A DNA stretch of 64,000 bases from Clostridiaceae bacterium (GTDB lineage Bacteria > Bacillota > Clostridia > Peptostreptococcales > Natronincolaceae). The stretch is from positions 150,767 through 214,766 of the forward strand of contig JAHDLO010000014.1 in NCBI GenBank assembly GCA_018432235.1, given 5' to 3'. Within the stretch, counting starts at the first letter, position 1. Every line of letters begins with the position of its first letter. The notes below the pieces were generated by a model. That model was not told the origin of the DNA. It saw only the letters and a program-made list of their open reading frames with translations, and did no database searches. Made by a program: the position numbers and the translations under genes. Shown piece by piece: positions 8,234 through 17,785 of this stretch.

Positions 8234-9344
8234 CCTTAAATTCCCCCAAAAGCTGATTTACAGAGGGGCAGATACCCAGTATTCCCTCCTGCATTGAAAA
8301 AACCACCGTTGCCAGCTGTATTTTATTAAAGGTTCTTTGACGGCATTTTTCTGTAATGGTGGCGGCCAAAATCTGAAAGACCTCGCCCAAGCCATAGCGT
8401 AATATCGCTTCAGTGGCCTCCTCTGTTGTATTGCTGTTCATTACCTTTTTTATAAGGGCCTGCGGTGCCCCCATAAGGGCTAGATGGGCTGTCATTATCT
8501 CCAGTCTGCCATCTGCCACATGACTATGGGTGTGGAATATCCCCCCGGCCACCTTTACGATTTTTCCAGTGTGGCCTATAAGCAGGATTTTCTCAAAGCC
8601 CAGCTCCAGTGTCTTATCCAGCATAAAGCCTATAAAATTACTGGTCTTGAAGATATATTTTTCGTCAATGCCATAGTGCTTTAATGCGATGTCCCTGCCA
8701 TAATTACCCGGCACCAGCACAAGCTTTTCAAGCCCCTCTGCCTTAGCCATGCGTAGCTCAAGGGCTAATGAATCCTTGAAGGCCTCCTCCGACATGGGCT
8801 CCACTATGCCGGTGGTTCCCAAAATAGAGATGCCGCCAACGATGCCTAAGCGTGGATTAAAGGTTCTCTCTGCAATTATTTCTCCTTCAGGCACATAGAT
8901 TTCAACATTGAGGCCGCTATCTGGACCAATGATCTCCCGTACCTCCTTTTCAATCATTTTTAGGGGTACGGGATTGATGGCTGCCTTGCCAACGGCAATC
9001 GGCAGGCCTGCTTTAGTGACGCGACCGACTCCCTTGCCGCCCATGATATTTACCTGATTATCATCTCGCCAGTCGACACGACTATGTATCCTTATGCCAT
9101 TGGTAATGTCGGGGTCATCTCCGGCATCCTTTTTAATGCTGCAGGAGGCACCTTTTTCATCTATAGTCCCATCGTATACCTGTAGCCTTAGGGGCCAGCC
9201 CTTAGGCGTTTCAATATCAATGGCTTCCACCATTTTGCCGCTTTTAAGCATCAGGGCTGCTGCCTTTGCTGCTGCGGCAGCGCAGGAGCCGGTGGTATAG
9301 CCGTATCTCAGCTTTTTCCCATTCTTTACGATGTATTGCTCCAT
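8226..9344 (-). CDS. cbiD: Cobalt-precorrin-5B (C1) methyltransferase
   Basis: A 372-residue protein from ATG 9344, which has GGAGAGA at good spacing; an in-frame start 33 bases further upstream would run into the cbiC stop region and lacks a ribosome site. RYGYTTGSCAAAAAKAA near residue 13 is the CbiD signature, and ILLIGHTGKIVKVAGGIFHT lies near 255. CbiD methylates C1 in the anaerobic pathway and is unrelated in fold to the other cbi methylases. Ten bases separate it from cbiC. Confidence 0.94.
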   Translation of the reverse strand: MEQYIVKNGKKLRYGYTTGSCAAAAAKAAALMLKSGKMVEAIDIETPKGWPLRLQVYDGTIDEKGASCSIKKDAGDDPDITNGIRIHSRVDWRDDNQVNIMGGKGVGRVTKAGLPIAVGKAAINPVPLKMIEKEVREIIGPDSGLNVEIYVPEGEIIAERTFNPRLGIVGGISILGTTGIVEPMSEEAFKDSLALELRMAKAEGLEKLVLVPGNYGRDIALKHYGIDEKYIFKTSNFIGFMLDKTLELGFEKILLIGHTGKIVKVAGGIFHTHSHVADGRLEIMTAHLALMGAPQALIKKVMNSNTTEEATEAILRYGLGEVFQILAATITEKCRQRTFNKIQLATVVFSMQEGILGICPSVNQLLGEFKDE

Positions 9345-9354
9345 ATTATCTCTC

Positions 9355-9972
9355 CTATGGCATATATAACAGGGCATTGACGATGGCGGCCGCTATGGTG
9401 CTGCCACCCTTTCTTCCTATGGTGGTAATATAGGGTACCCCTGCCGCCAGCAGCTCCGCCTTCGACTCTGCAGCCCCAACAAAGCCTACAGGTACACCGA
9501 TGACCATTGCCGGCTTAGCTCTATGCTTTTTTATGGTCTCACAAAGTATAAAGAGGGCGGTGGGGGCATTGCCGATGACAAAAATTTTGGTCGCCTCATC
9601 TGTTATTGCCCTTTCTATGCCTATCATCGATCTGGTTAAGCCCCTTTCCTTGGCCTCGACAGCCACCTCCGGGTCATCCACCAGGCAATAAACCTCTGAG
9701 TTGTACTTTTTCAGTATATTTTTGTTGATGCCTGCCATTGCCATTCTAGTATCCGTATACAGCCTGCAGCCGGAACGTAGGGCCTCTAAAGCAGCCGCTA
9801 TGGCATCGGGATGAATTTTAGTAATGTCTGCATACTCAAAATCTGCAGAGGTATGGATCATCCTTTTAATAATCCTGCCTTCATCCTCGGTAAAGCTCTT
9901 GGGTCCCAGCTCCTCAGTGATGATTTCAAAGCTCCTGCTTTCTATTGCCATCGGGTCCTTAATATAGTCCAT
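9355..9972 (-). CDS. cbiC: Cobalt-precorrin-8 methylmutase
   Basis: A 205-residue protein with the family's key blocks: RMIHTSADFEYADI near 27-40 contains the catalytic histidine that migrates the methyl group from C11 to C12, and PVGFVGAAESKAEL lies near 161-174. The product is cobyrinate. The 5' end overlaps the pduX 3' end by 14 bases. Confidence 0.95.
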   Translation of the reverse strand: MDYIKDPMAIESRSFEIITEELGPKSFTEDEGRIIKRMIHTSADFEYADITKIHPDAIAAALEALRSGCRLYTDTRMAMAGINKNILKKYNSEVYCLVDDPEVAVEAKERGLTRSMIGIERAITDEATKIFVIGNAPTALFILCETIKKHRAKPAMVIGVPVGFVGAAESKAELLAAGVPYITTIGRKGGSTIAAAIVNALLYMP

Positions 9973-10858
9973 ACGCTTCTCCCTCCTGCTGTTGCCTGGC
10001 TCCCCCAGGTATAATATTATAATCCTTCATTGAAATATAATTTCCCATGTAGGGCTTCATCATTATTCTTGCTTGAAATCGCTGCTTATCAAAGGTGTTT
10101 TCACTGTAAATGATACCCACCACCGTACCGCTATGGGCAATATTTATGCCTGCTGCCCCATTCTCCATTGCCTCTCTGTGCAAATCCTCCAGCCCCGCCT
10201 TATAGAGCAGGGCTTGATTGGCAAAGGCACTTATGGTGGCTGCTCTCCCCAGTTCCCTTAGGTCACCGCTCCCCATGCCTGCCTCAAAGGCTGCCATGGC
10301 CTTCTTTAAAAGCCGTCTATTCTTCTTCAGCAATCCTTCTCTGTTGATTTTCCTGAAGCTGAGGGTATTAATCGTGCCGCTGCCCTCCAGCAGCAGCACT
10401 CTACCCCTGGGCGGCGGGCCGTATGGCTTTATTTGCATTCCATGAAGATGGTCCAATAAAGTCAAGTCTGAAAAAACTGTGCTGTCGGTGGGTTCTATTG
10501 CAATACATAGTTGGGCGATTTCTTTTTCTGTAGGGCTTTTCCCCAGCAAGGAGGCCGCTGCCAGTGCTGTGGCAGCCAGATCAGCGGTGCTGCTGGCCAT
10601 CCCCTTCCCCACAGGAATCTCAGAGGCTATTTCCAAGGTCAAGCCTCTACTGTCCCTTGGTGGGTAGCCATAGTATTCAAAAACCTTCTCCAGCATGCGA
10701 TAAGCCTTTCTGCTGCCTCTATACCTCACCTGTGGACCTGCCTTTAGGGTAACCCTTGCATAGCAGTCTATGGCATAGGAAACTAGCTTTTCTCCTCCGC
10801 CAATCCAGCCCTGGAGCAGCTCTCCGCAGGAGGCAGGACATATCGTCGTTATATTCAT
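9959..10858 (-). CDS. pduX: PduX-like L-threonine kinase (GHMP family)
   Basis: A 299-residue GHMP kinase. CPASCGELLQGWIGGGEKLV near the N-terminus and the ATP loop PVGKGMASSTADLAATALA near 88-106 identify it, and APSGTVVGIIY-like AHSGTVVGIIY sits near 248. PduX makes L-threonine-O-3-phosphate, which CobD then decarboxylates to the aminopropanol arm of cobalamin. CobD itself is not in this window. Place between cbiA and cbiC supports the B12 role over other GHMP kinases. Confidence 0.85.
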   Translation of the reverse strand: MNITTICPASCGELLQGWIGGGEKLVSYAIDCYARVTLKAGPQVRYRGSRKAYRMLEKVFEYYGYPPRDSRGLTLEIASEIPVGKGMASSTADLAATALAAASLLGKSPTEKEIAQLCIAIEPTDSTVFSDLTLLDHLHGMQIKPYGPPPRGRVLLLEGSGTINTLSFRKINREGLLKKNRRLLKKAMAAFEAGMGSGDLRELGRAATISAFANQALLYKAGLEDLHREAMENGAAGINIAHSGTVVGIIYSENTFDKQRFQARIMMKPYMGNYISMKDYNIIPGGARQQQEGEAYGLY

Positions 10859-11005
10859 GCGGTCACCTGCCCTCCTTTATTTAATTTATTACTTATTTTG
10901 TTTTATACTCCCATGACACTAAGCAGGAAACCTTTAACTTTATATAAGCATACTGCTCATCTATATTATGCTCTTGCTTCATTTATACAGGTATTTGATA
11001 TGATA

Positions 11006-12397
11006 TTATAATTCTATCTTGCGCTTATATTCTGCACATGCCTTTAAAAAGGCCTCCGGCAGCTTAAGATTGCTATAAAAGTGAAAATGAGGGAAGCCCC
11101 CTAAGACATTGTACCTTGCCTGCCCACAATACCAGGCATCTATAACTTCGCCGTCCCTTTGCTTTTTAATAGCGTAGAGGGGCTTTACCCCCTGGGGCAC
11201 CACGATTGACCTATGAAATTCATGGCCCCTAATTTCACCGATATCTTTTACATATGTGCTGTTTTCAATAATTGAAGCCTGATTGTAGCCAAATCTCTGT
11301 AGGCGTGCCGTCATGGCGGCGATGCCTTCAAAAACCCCCACCATTTCGTAAAGCCTTCCCTGTAGGTCCTTTATCCCCTTAGTTAGGTACATATATCCCC
11401 CACATTCAGCAAATATCGGTATGCCACCAATAGCCAGCCTTAAAAGCGCTTCTCTTAATGCTTTATTGTCCTGCAGCTCCTCCCCGAAGACCTCCGGGAA
11501 GCCGCCGCCTATATATATCCCATGAATATCTGAGGGTAGCTCTTTATCCGCCAGAGGACTGAAGGGAATAAGGGTTGCCCCTGCAGCCCTCAATAGGTCA
11601 AGATTGTCCTGATAGTAAAAATTAAAGGCCTTATCATAGGCATAGGCAAGCCTTATCTCCTGCTTCAGCGGAGGTACAGTCAAAGCAATGGGAGGTAAGG
11701 CTTCTGCCCCATAGGCTATATTTATCAGTCCCTCCAGGTCTATGGTTTCCTCCACCATAGCTATGGCCGCCTCCAGCTTTTCCCTTAAAGCATAGACCTC
11801 CTGTGTAGGAACCAAGCCCAAATGCCTGCTTTCCAACCTTATATCATTGTTTTTCTTTAAATAGCCCAAGCATTTAAGCCCAGTCCGCTCCTCTATCGGC
11901 CCCTTTAGCAGCTGATAGTGCTTTTCTCCCGAAAGCTGATTAATGATGACCCCACATATGTTTACATCGGGATCAAAGAGCTTGTAGCCCAAAGCAATAG
12001 CCGCCGCACTGGTGGAGATGCCTCCACCGTTTATGATAAGAATCACCGGCGCCTTTACCAGCTTAGCCACATGCGCGGTGCTGCCTGTATCGCCCTTAGT
12101 GCCATAGCCGTCATACAAGCCCATTACGCCCTCTATAACTGCGATGTCTCCATCATCAGTATTCTTTTGGAATAAGCCCTGAAGCACCCTCTCCGCCAAA
12201 AGATAGCTGTCTAGATTTCTGGAGGGAACTCCGGTAATGAAGCTATGAAATTGGGGGTCTATATAATCCGGTCCAACCTTAAAGGGCTTTATCGACAGCC
12301 CCCTCTTTTTTAAGGCCCCCATGATACCCAAGGATATTGTCGTCTTACCAACACCGCTTTGCGTTCCAGCCAATACAATACGTCCCCCTGCTGCCAT
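11006..12397 (-). CDS. cbiA: Cobyrinate a,c-diamide synthase
   Basis: A 463-residue two-domain enzyme. The N-terminal P-loop (AGTQSGVGKTTISLGIMG, residues 11-28) and DPQFHSFITG belong to the dethiobiotin-synthetase-like ATPase; the C-terminal part has the class I glutamine amidotransferase cysteine in IFAECGGYMYLT near 330. It amidates the a and c side chains of cobyrinate with glutamine and ATP. Its start and the hemL stop share one base. The 147 bases downstream before pduX form the largest gap inside the operon and show no terminator, so transcription probably continues. Confidence 0.95.
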   Translation of the reverse strand: MAAGGRIVLAGTQSGVGKTTISLGIMGALKKRGLSIKPFKVGPDYIDPQFHSFITGVPSRNLDSYLLAERVLQGLFQKNTDDGDIAVIEGVMGLYDGYGTKGDTGSTAHVAKLVKAPVILIINGGGISTSAAAIALGYKLFDPDVNICGVIINQLSGEKHYQLLKGPIEERTGLKCLGYLKKNNDIRLESRHLGLVPTQEVYALREKLEAAIAMVEETIDLEGLINIAYGAEALPPIALTVPPLKQEIRLAYAYDKAFNFYYQDNLDLLRAAGATLIPFSPLADKELPSDIHGIYIGGGFPEVFGEELQDNKALREALLRLAIGGIPIFAECGGYMYLTKGIKDLQGRLYEMVGVFEGIAAMTARLQRFGYNQASIIENSTYVKDIGEIRGHEFHRSIVVPQGVKPLYAIKKQRDGEVIDAWYCGQARYNVLGGFPHFHFYSNLKLPEAFLKACAEYKRKIEL

Positions 12398-13695
12398 TAT
12401 GCCAGCTCCTTAACCTTTTCCAAGGCATAATAGGCAGCCTCCAGCGTTCTTTGAAGCTCCATTTCCCCATGAGCTGCGGAAATAAACAGTGCCTCAAATT
12501 GCGATGGTGCTAAATACACGCCCCTAGCCAGCATTTCCCTGAAGAATACGGCATATTGCTCCGTATTGCAGGTGGCTGCACTCTCATAGTCGGTTACTGC
12601 CTTATCGGTAAAGAACATGCACACCATTGACCCCACCCTGTTAAAGGCGGCCTTTATATCAAGCTGCTGTGTATGGGCCTTCAAGCCGGCCTCCAGCCTT
12701 GCGCCGGCCTCCTCCAGTCTGGTGTAAATGTCGGGATTATCCCTTAATAGGCTTAGGGTGGTATAGCCTGCCGTCATTGCCAGTGGATTTCCCGATAGGG
12801 TGCCTGCCTGATAAACCGGACCGAGGGGTGCCATGAATTCCATTATCGCCTTTCTTCCGCCAAAGGCCCCCACCGGCAGCCCTCCGCCTATTACCTTTCC
12901 TAAGCAGGTTAAGTCAGGCGCTATACCATAAAGGCTTTGAGCCCCGCTATAGGCCACCCTGAAGCCTGTCATTACCTCATCAAATATCAATAGAGCGCCA
13001 TATTGCTTGGTTATTTCCCTTAGCCGCAGGGCAAATTCCCTTGTCATTGGCACCACTCCCATATTGCCTGCGACAGGCTCTATGATTACGGCTGCTATTT
13101 CCTGTCCTGCAGCCTTAAAAATTTCCTCGATATTTTCTATGCTGTTATATCTGGCTGTAATGGTGTTCCTAGCTGTTTCCTCCGTTACACCCGGGCTACT
13201 GGGGATACCGTGGGTCATTAGACCGGAGCCGGATTTGATTAACAGACTGTCGGAATGTCCATGATAATTGCCGCTAAACTTAACTATTTTGCTTCTTCCC
13301 GTATAGCCCCTGGCTAATCTCAGGGCCGTCATGGTGGCCTCTGTACCGGAGTTCACCATTCTCACCATCTCCATCGACGGTATTGCATCTATAACAAGCC
13401 CCGCCAGCTTTGATTCTATGGCGGTGGGAGCGCCAAAGCTGGTGCCGGTCTCCAGCACTCCCTTTAGGGCCTCCACCACCTGTGGATAGCAATGCCCCAA
13501 TATTAAAGGGCCCCATGATCCCACATAGTCTATGTAGCTGTTGCCGTCCTCATCATGTATATATGCACCTGAGCCCTTTTTTATAAAGGGTGGATTCATA
13601 CCCACCGAGGAAAAGGCTCTGACGGGACTGTTGACGCCACCCGGTATTAAGGCTTTTGCCTCTTCAAATAGGTCTTGCGATTTCTCTAAAATCAT
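12397..13695 (-). CDS. hemL: Glutamate-1-semialdehyde 2,1-aminomutase
   Basis: A 432-residue fold-type I PLP enzyme. ATG 13695 is preferred because AAGGAGGA lies 8 bases before it and it overlaps the hemB stop as ATGA. Blocks seen: [51 protein letters not shown] and the lysine loop [17 protein letters not shown]. It converts glutamate-1-semialdehyde to 5-aminolevulinate, the C5 route. The upstream partner HemA is in the same operon. Confidence 0.96.
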   Translation of the reverse strand: MILEKSQDLFEEAKALIPGGVNSPVRAFSSVGMNPPFIKKGSGAYIHDEDGNSYIDYVGSWGPLILGHCYPQVVEALKGVLETGTSFGAPTAIESKLAGLVIDAIPSMEMVRMVNSGTEATMTALRLARGYTGRSKIVKFSGNYHGHSDSLLIKSGSGLMTHGIPSSPGVTEETARNTITARYNSIENIEEIFKAAGQEIAAVIIEPVAGNMGVVPMTREFALRLREITKQYGALLIFDEVMTGFRVAYSGAQSLYGIAPDLTCLGKVIGGGLPVGAFGGRKAIMEFMAPLGPVYQAGTLSGNPLAMTAGYTTLSLLRDNPDIYTRLEEAGARLEAGLKAHTQQLDIKAAFNRVGSMVCMFFTDKAVTDYESAATCNTEQYAVFFREMLARGVYLAPSQFEALFISAAHGEMELQRTLEAAYYALEKVKELA

Positions 13696-14672
13696 TGGGG
13701 ATTCCTCCTTATCCATGCTGCCATATCCTTGGCAAAATAGGTTAATATGATATCGGCGCCTGCCCTTTTTATACTGGTTAAAGTCTCCAGCATCGCCTTT
13801 TCTTCATCCAGCAGGCCCTCTCTGACCGCCAGCTTAATCATTGAATATTCACCGCTAACCTGGTAGGCCGCCACAGGGATATTGGTGGCCTCCTTTACTG
13901 CCCTTATAACATCCAAATAGGCCAAGGCCGGCTTCACCATCAGCATGTCCGCCCCCTCCTCAACATCCAGCAACGCCTCCTTAATGGCCTCCCTGACATT
14001 TGCAGGGCTCATCTGATAGGACCTTCTGTCGCCAAACTGTGGAGCCGAGCCAGCTGCATCTCTGAAGGGACCGTAAAAGGCTGAGGCATATTTTACGCTA
14101 TAGCTTAGTATGGATACATGGTTGAATTTGTTTCTGTCCAGTACGACTCTAATACGCTCAACCCTGCCATCCATCATATCGGAGGGAGCCACCACATCGG
14201 CACCGGCCATTGCATGGGAAAGGGCAATGTTTGCAAGCACATCCAGGGTTTCGTCATTGAGCACCTCCTCCTTTTTTACAATGCCACAATGCCCATGGCT
14301 GGTATATTGGCAAAGACAGACATCTGTTATCACTAAAAGCTTTGGAAATTGCTTTTTAGCCGCCCTTACAGCCCTTTGAACAATCCCCTGCATGTCATAG
14401 GCCTCTGACCCATATTCATCCTTCTCCTGTGGAATGCCGAAAAACAGTACCGATGATATGCCTAGCGCTACTACTTCCTTTAGCTCCTCCAGCATTTGAT
14501 CCACCGAATAATGATATTGCCCCGGCAATGCAGGAATTTCTCGTTTTATCCCCTCACCGTGGACAATAAACATAGGGAAAACCAAATCCGATATGTTGAC
14601 TCTGTTTTCCTGTACAAGATTTCGAAGTGCCTCTGTATGCCTTAATCTTCTAGGCCTCTTTAACATTGACAT
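13692..14672 (-). CDS. hemB: Porphobilinogen synthase (5-aminolevulinate dehydratase)
   Basis: At 326 residues, standard length. [16 protein letters not shown] holds the cysteines that bind catalytic zinc, so this is a zinc-type enzyme. The two Schiff-base lysines are in [21 protein letters not shown] and [13 protein letters not shown]. It condenses two 5-aminolevulinates to porphobilinogen. The start overlaps the cobA-hemD stop by 13 bases, and the stop overlaps the hemL start. Confidence 0.96.
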   Translation of the reverse strand: MSMLKRPRRLRHTEALRNLVQENRVNISDLVFPMFIVHGEGIKREIPALPGQYHYSVDQMLEELKEVVALGISSVLFFGIPQEKDEYGSEAYDMQGIVQRAVRAAKKQFPKLLVITDVCLCQYTSHGHCGIVKKEEVLNDETLDVLANIALSHAMAGADVVAPSDMMDGRVERIRVVLDRNKFNHVSILSYSVKYASAFYGPFRDAAGSAPQFGDRRSYQMSPANVREAIKEALLDVEEGADMLMVKPALAYLDVIRAVKEATNIPVAAYQVSGEYSMIKLAVREGLLDEEKAMLETLTSIKRAGADIILTYFAKDMAAWIRRNPQ

Positions 14673-16177
14673 ATTATGTCCTCCCTTATTGCTGCTACTA
14701 AACCTTCTATGGTGTAGCTTTTGGCCTCGATGTCCACCCTCAGGCCCCTTTCCTTTGCCGTAGCTGCTGTTATAGGGCCTATTGCTGCTATCTTAATGTT
14801 CTGCAGCTCTCCTATGTTCTCCGCCTCCAATATGGCCATAAAGTTATTAACGGTGGAGGAGCTGGTGAAGGTAATGATGTCTACGCCTTCCTTTAATATT
14901 CTGTGAAGCTCCTCTTTGCTATGGTGAGGTACAATTGTTCTATAGATTTCAATTTCCTCCACCTCTGCCCCTAGCTTCAGCAGGCCCTCTACAAGGTTTT
15001 TTCTGGCGATGTCTGCCCTTGGCAGAAGTACCCTATCTCCCTTTTTTATCATTCCCTGAAGCAGCTGTAAAATACCCTCAGCAGTAAAGACCTCCGGTAT
15101 ATCATCCACCAATAGACCCTTTGCCGTCAGGGCTTCTGCGGTGGCGGTGCCGATTGCTATGATCCTTCCCTCACCTATGGACCTGACGTCTCGCTTTAGC
15201 CTTTTCAGTGAATGGAAAAATGCCTCAACCCCATTAACACTGGTAAATATCAGATATTGGGCCTCACAGATTTTCATTAATTTATGGTCTATTGCCGTAA
15301 AATCCTCCGGCGGTACGATTTCAATCGTAGGATATTCTATAGCCTCCGCCCCTAAAGCCTTAAGCCTCCCTGTTAATTCTCCCGCCTGCTGTCGGCTTCT
15401 GGTCACAAGGACTCTTTTCCCAAATAAGGGCAGGCTCTCATACCAATTAAGCGTCTCTCGAAGCTTAACCACCTCACCGATGATAATGATGGCGGGGGAT
15501 TTTATATTTGATTCTGTTGCCAGCGCTACAATATTTTCCATTGTTCCCACCACCACCTGCTGCTTTGCGGTGGTACCTCTGTGAATAATAGCTGCCGATG
15601 TATCAGCAGACTTGCCGTATTTTATAAGCTGCTTGATAATTTCCTGTAGATTTGCCATTCCCATAAGAAAAACCAAGGTGCCCGAAAGCCTGGCAAGGGC
15701 TTCATAATTCACTGTATTCTCTCCCTTGGTGGGGGCTTCGTTTCCTGTTATGATGTGGAGGGAGGTGCTGACATTCCTATGGGTGACAGGTATACCAGCG
15801 TAGGAGGGAACTGAAATAGCAGAGGTTATGCCGGGAATAATCTCAAAGGGTATTCCTGCCTCCCTCAGGGATAGGGCCTCCTCTCCGCCCCTGCCAAAAA
15901 CATAGGGGTCTCCCCCCTTCAATCGCGCCACAATACCAGCGGTCTCAGCCTTTTCCACCAACAGCCGGTTAATTTCCTCCTGACTGTATTGATGATTATT
16001 GGGGGACTTTCCGACATCTATTAGCTCAGCTGTTGCTTTAGCATGCTTTAAGAGCCTGGGACTGGCCAGGCGGTCATATAATATCACATCCGCTGCTTTT
16101 ATAGCATTTAGACCCTTTATGGTAATCAGGTCCTCATCCCCCGGTCCGGCACCTATTAAATAAACATAGGGCTTCAT
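14660..16177 (-). CDS. cobA-hemD: Fused uroporphyrinogen-III C-methyltransferase / uroporphyrinogen-III synthase
   Basis: A 505-residue two-domain protein. Residues about 1-245 are SUMT: LIGAGPGDEDLITIKG, VARLKGGDPYVFGRGGEE and IPGITSAISVPSYAGIPVTH. Residues about 250-505 are HemD: GKRVLVTRSRQQAGEL, FTSVNGVEAFF, RADIARKNLVEGL and TFTSSSTVNNF. The enzyme closes hydroxymethylbilane to uroporphyrinogen III and methylates it at C2 and C7 to precorrin-2, steering flux to sirohydrochlorin and B12. Such fusions are common in Clostridia (established knowledge). Confidence 0.95.
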   Translation of the reverse strand: MKPYVYLIGAGPGDEDLITIKGLNAIKAADVILYDRLASPRLLKHAKATAELIDVGKSPNNHQYSQEEINRLLVEKAETAGIVARLKGGDPYVFGRGGEEALSLREAGIPFEIIPGITSAISVPSYAGIPVTHRNVSTSLHIITGNEAPTKGENTVNYEALARLSGTLVFLMGMANLQEIIKQLIKYGKSADTSAAIIHRGTTAKQQVVVGTMENIVALATESNIKSPAIIIIGEVVKLRETLNWYESLPLFGKRVLVTRSRQQAGELTGRLKALGAEAIEYPTIEIVPPEDFTAIDHKLMKICEAQYLIFTSVNGVEAFFHSLKRLKRDVRSIGEGRIIAIGTATAEALTAKGLLVDDIPEVFTAEGILQLLQGMIKKGDRVLLPRADIARKNLVEGLLKLGAEVEEIEIYRTIVPHHSKEELHRILKEGVDIITFTSSSTVNNFMAILEAENIGELQNIKIAAIGPITAATAKERGLRVDIEAKSYTIEGLVAAIREDIICQC

Positions 16178-16200
16178 GATAATTCACCTCCAAAATTAAG

Positions 16201-17106
16201 CTATAGTAGCTGCTTTGCACCCTTGGCAAGCAGTTTTTCTCCCAGAGCGATACCCATAGCTTCATAATCATCAAAGCTTCCGATTACCTGGTCTCTAAGA
16301 ATTATGCTGCCATCGATTGTGGCCACCATGCCAGATAGCACTAAATTGCCGCCGACCTTTTTACCATAGGCACCAATAGGGGCATGACAGCCTCCCTCTA
16401 AAAGCCTTAGGAAGCTTCTTTCCGCCATTACAGCACCATAGGTCTCTATATGATTGATGGCTGCAAGCATTTCCTTCAGCTCCTCATCCTGCCTTCGTAT
16501 CTCACAGCCCAAGGCCCCCTGTCCTACCGCCGGAATAAAATCCTCAATCTCAAAATAATGCTGTATCTGATTTTGCAGCCCTAGCCTATTAAGCCCTGCG
16601 GCTGCTAAAATAACCCCATCCATTCCCTCAGAATCCAGCTTTCTGATGCGGGTTTCTACATTCCCTCTGATGGCCCTGATATCAATATCCTTCCTTAGGC
16701 TTAATAGCTGTGCCTGACGTCTAAGGCTGCTGCTGCCAATAATCGCTCCTTTTGGCAGGGCTTCAAAGGAAATTTTATTTCGGGTCACCAGCACATCTCT
16801 GGGGTCCTCCCTTTCGGTGATGGCCGCCAGCTGCAGCGCCTCAGGAGAATCCGCCGGCATATCCTTCATGCTGTGAACCGCCAAATCTATTTCTCCTTCG
16901 ATTAAGGCACTCTGAATTTCCTTGACAAATAACCCCTTGCCTCCGATTTTATCCAGGGTTTTGTCTAGAATTTTGTCCCCCAAGGTCTGTATTTTTACCA
17001 CCTCATAGCTATAGTGGGGAAACCTCTCCTTCAGCAGCCCAATTATGATATCTGCCTGAACCAGAGCCAATCTACTGGCCCTTGATCCGATTTTTATGCA
17101 TCTCAT
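16201..17106 (-). CDS. hemC: Hydroxymethylbilane synthase (porphobilinogen deaminase)
   Basis: A 301-residue protein with IKIGSRASRLALVQADI at the start, HSMKDMPAD near 80, ILAAAGLNRLGL near 164 and the dipyrromethane-cofactor cysteine in RLLEGGCHAPIGAYG near 241. It polymerises four porphobilinogens. It follows the precorrin-2 dehydrogenase gene without spacing (stop at 17107, start at 17106). Confidence 0.96.
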   Translation of the reverse strand: MRCIKIGSRASRLALVQADIIIGLLKERFPHYSYEVVKIQTLGDKILDKTLDKIGGKGLFVKEIQSALIEGEIDLAVHSMKDMPADSPEALQLAAITEREDPRDVLVTRNKISFEALPKGAIIGSSSLRRQAQLLSLRKDIDIRAIRGNVETRIRKLDSEGMDGVILAAAGLNRLGLQNQIQHYFEIEDFIPAVGQGALGCEIRRQDEELKEMLAAINHIETYGAVMAERSFLRLLEGGCHAPIGAYGKKVGGNLVLSGMVATIDGSIILRDQVIGSFDDYEAMGIALGEKLLAKGAKQLL

Positions 17107-17775
17107 TTAATCCCCACCCCTTTCCTTTTTAAACCGCATATATGTATCAAATACTAAGGCCTTCAGGTCCAGTCCTTGATTTTCTGTGCTTTTACTGAGG
17201 CCTGCCCTTATGGCATCATCATAAACAAGGGCCTTAAAGAGGGCCTCTCTTTCCTTTGTATCCGCTATCTCCGACAATGCAAGACGTCTAATCTCCCCCA
17301 TAGCTGCAATATAGTCGCCATACCCATCACCATAGCCTTCCTCCAGCTGTTGACGGAGGCGCTTTGTGAGCATTGGACTTTTACCGTTGGTGGACACACT
17401 GATGGTCAAGTCTCCTCTTCTGACCACGGCCGGAACTATAAATGCACAAAGAGCAGGCACATCAACAATATTGATCAGTATACCGCCATCCCTTGCCTCC
17501 TGATGACAGACCCTGCTTACCGCCATATCATTGGTGGCGACGAATACCATATAGCTTCCCGTTAAATCTCCTGCTTCATAGCTGCGATTGATATATGAGA
17601 TTTCCCCAGCAGCTGCCAGGGCCTTTATTTTTTCCGTTACCTCAGGGCTAATCACCTTGACCGTCGCTCCATAGGCCAGAACAGATAATAGCTTTCTTTC
17701 CGCCACCTTACCCCCACCGATTATGGTGCAGGGCCTACCGGCTATATCCAGCATTATAGGATAATACTTTTTCAT
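17107..17775 (-). CDS. Precorrin-2 dehydrogenase (siroheme synthase N-terminal type, SirC/Met8-like)
   Basis: A 222-residue protein from ATG 17775, chosen for the GGAGTG site 6 bases upstream. YYPIMLDIAGRPCTIIGGGK followed by VAERK is the classic Rossmann start of CysG-N/SirC/Met8, and VSTNGKSPMLTKRLRQQLEE near 120-139 is the second family block. It oxidises precorrin-2 to sirohydrochlorin with NAD+. Some homologues also chelate iron. With CbiX in the same operon, it probably supplies sirohydrochlorin for cobalt insertion. It lies 10 bases after hemA. Confidence 0.92.
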   Translation of the reverse strand: MKKYYPIMLDIAGRPCTIIGGGKVAERKLLSVLAYGATVKVISPEVTEKIKALAAAGEISYINRSYEAGDLTGSYMVFVATNDMAVSRVCHQEARDGGILINIVDVPALCAFIVPAVVRRGDLTISVSTNGKSPMLTKRLRQQLEEGYGDGYGDYIAAMGEIRRLALSEIADTKEREALFKALVYDDAIRAGLSKSTENQGLDLKALVFDTYMRFKKERGGD

Positions 17776-17785
17776 AGTCCACTCC

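Noticed and set aside
9345..9377. Upstream start for cbiD
   Set aside because: The extension overlaps the cbiC stop region, has no ribosome site, and the ATG at 9344 has a good GGAGAGA.
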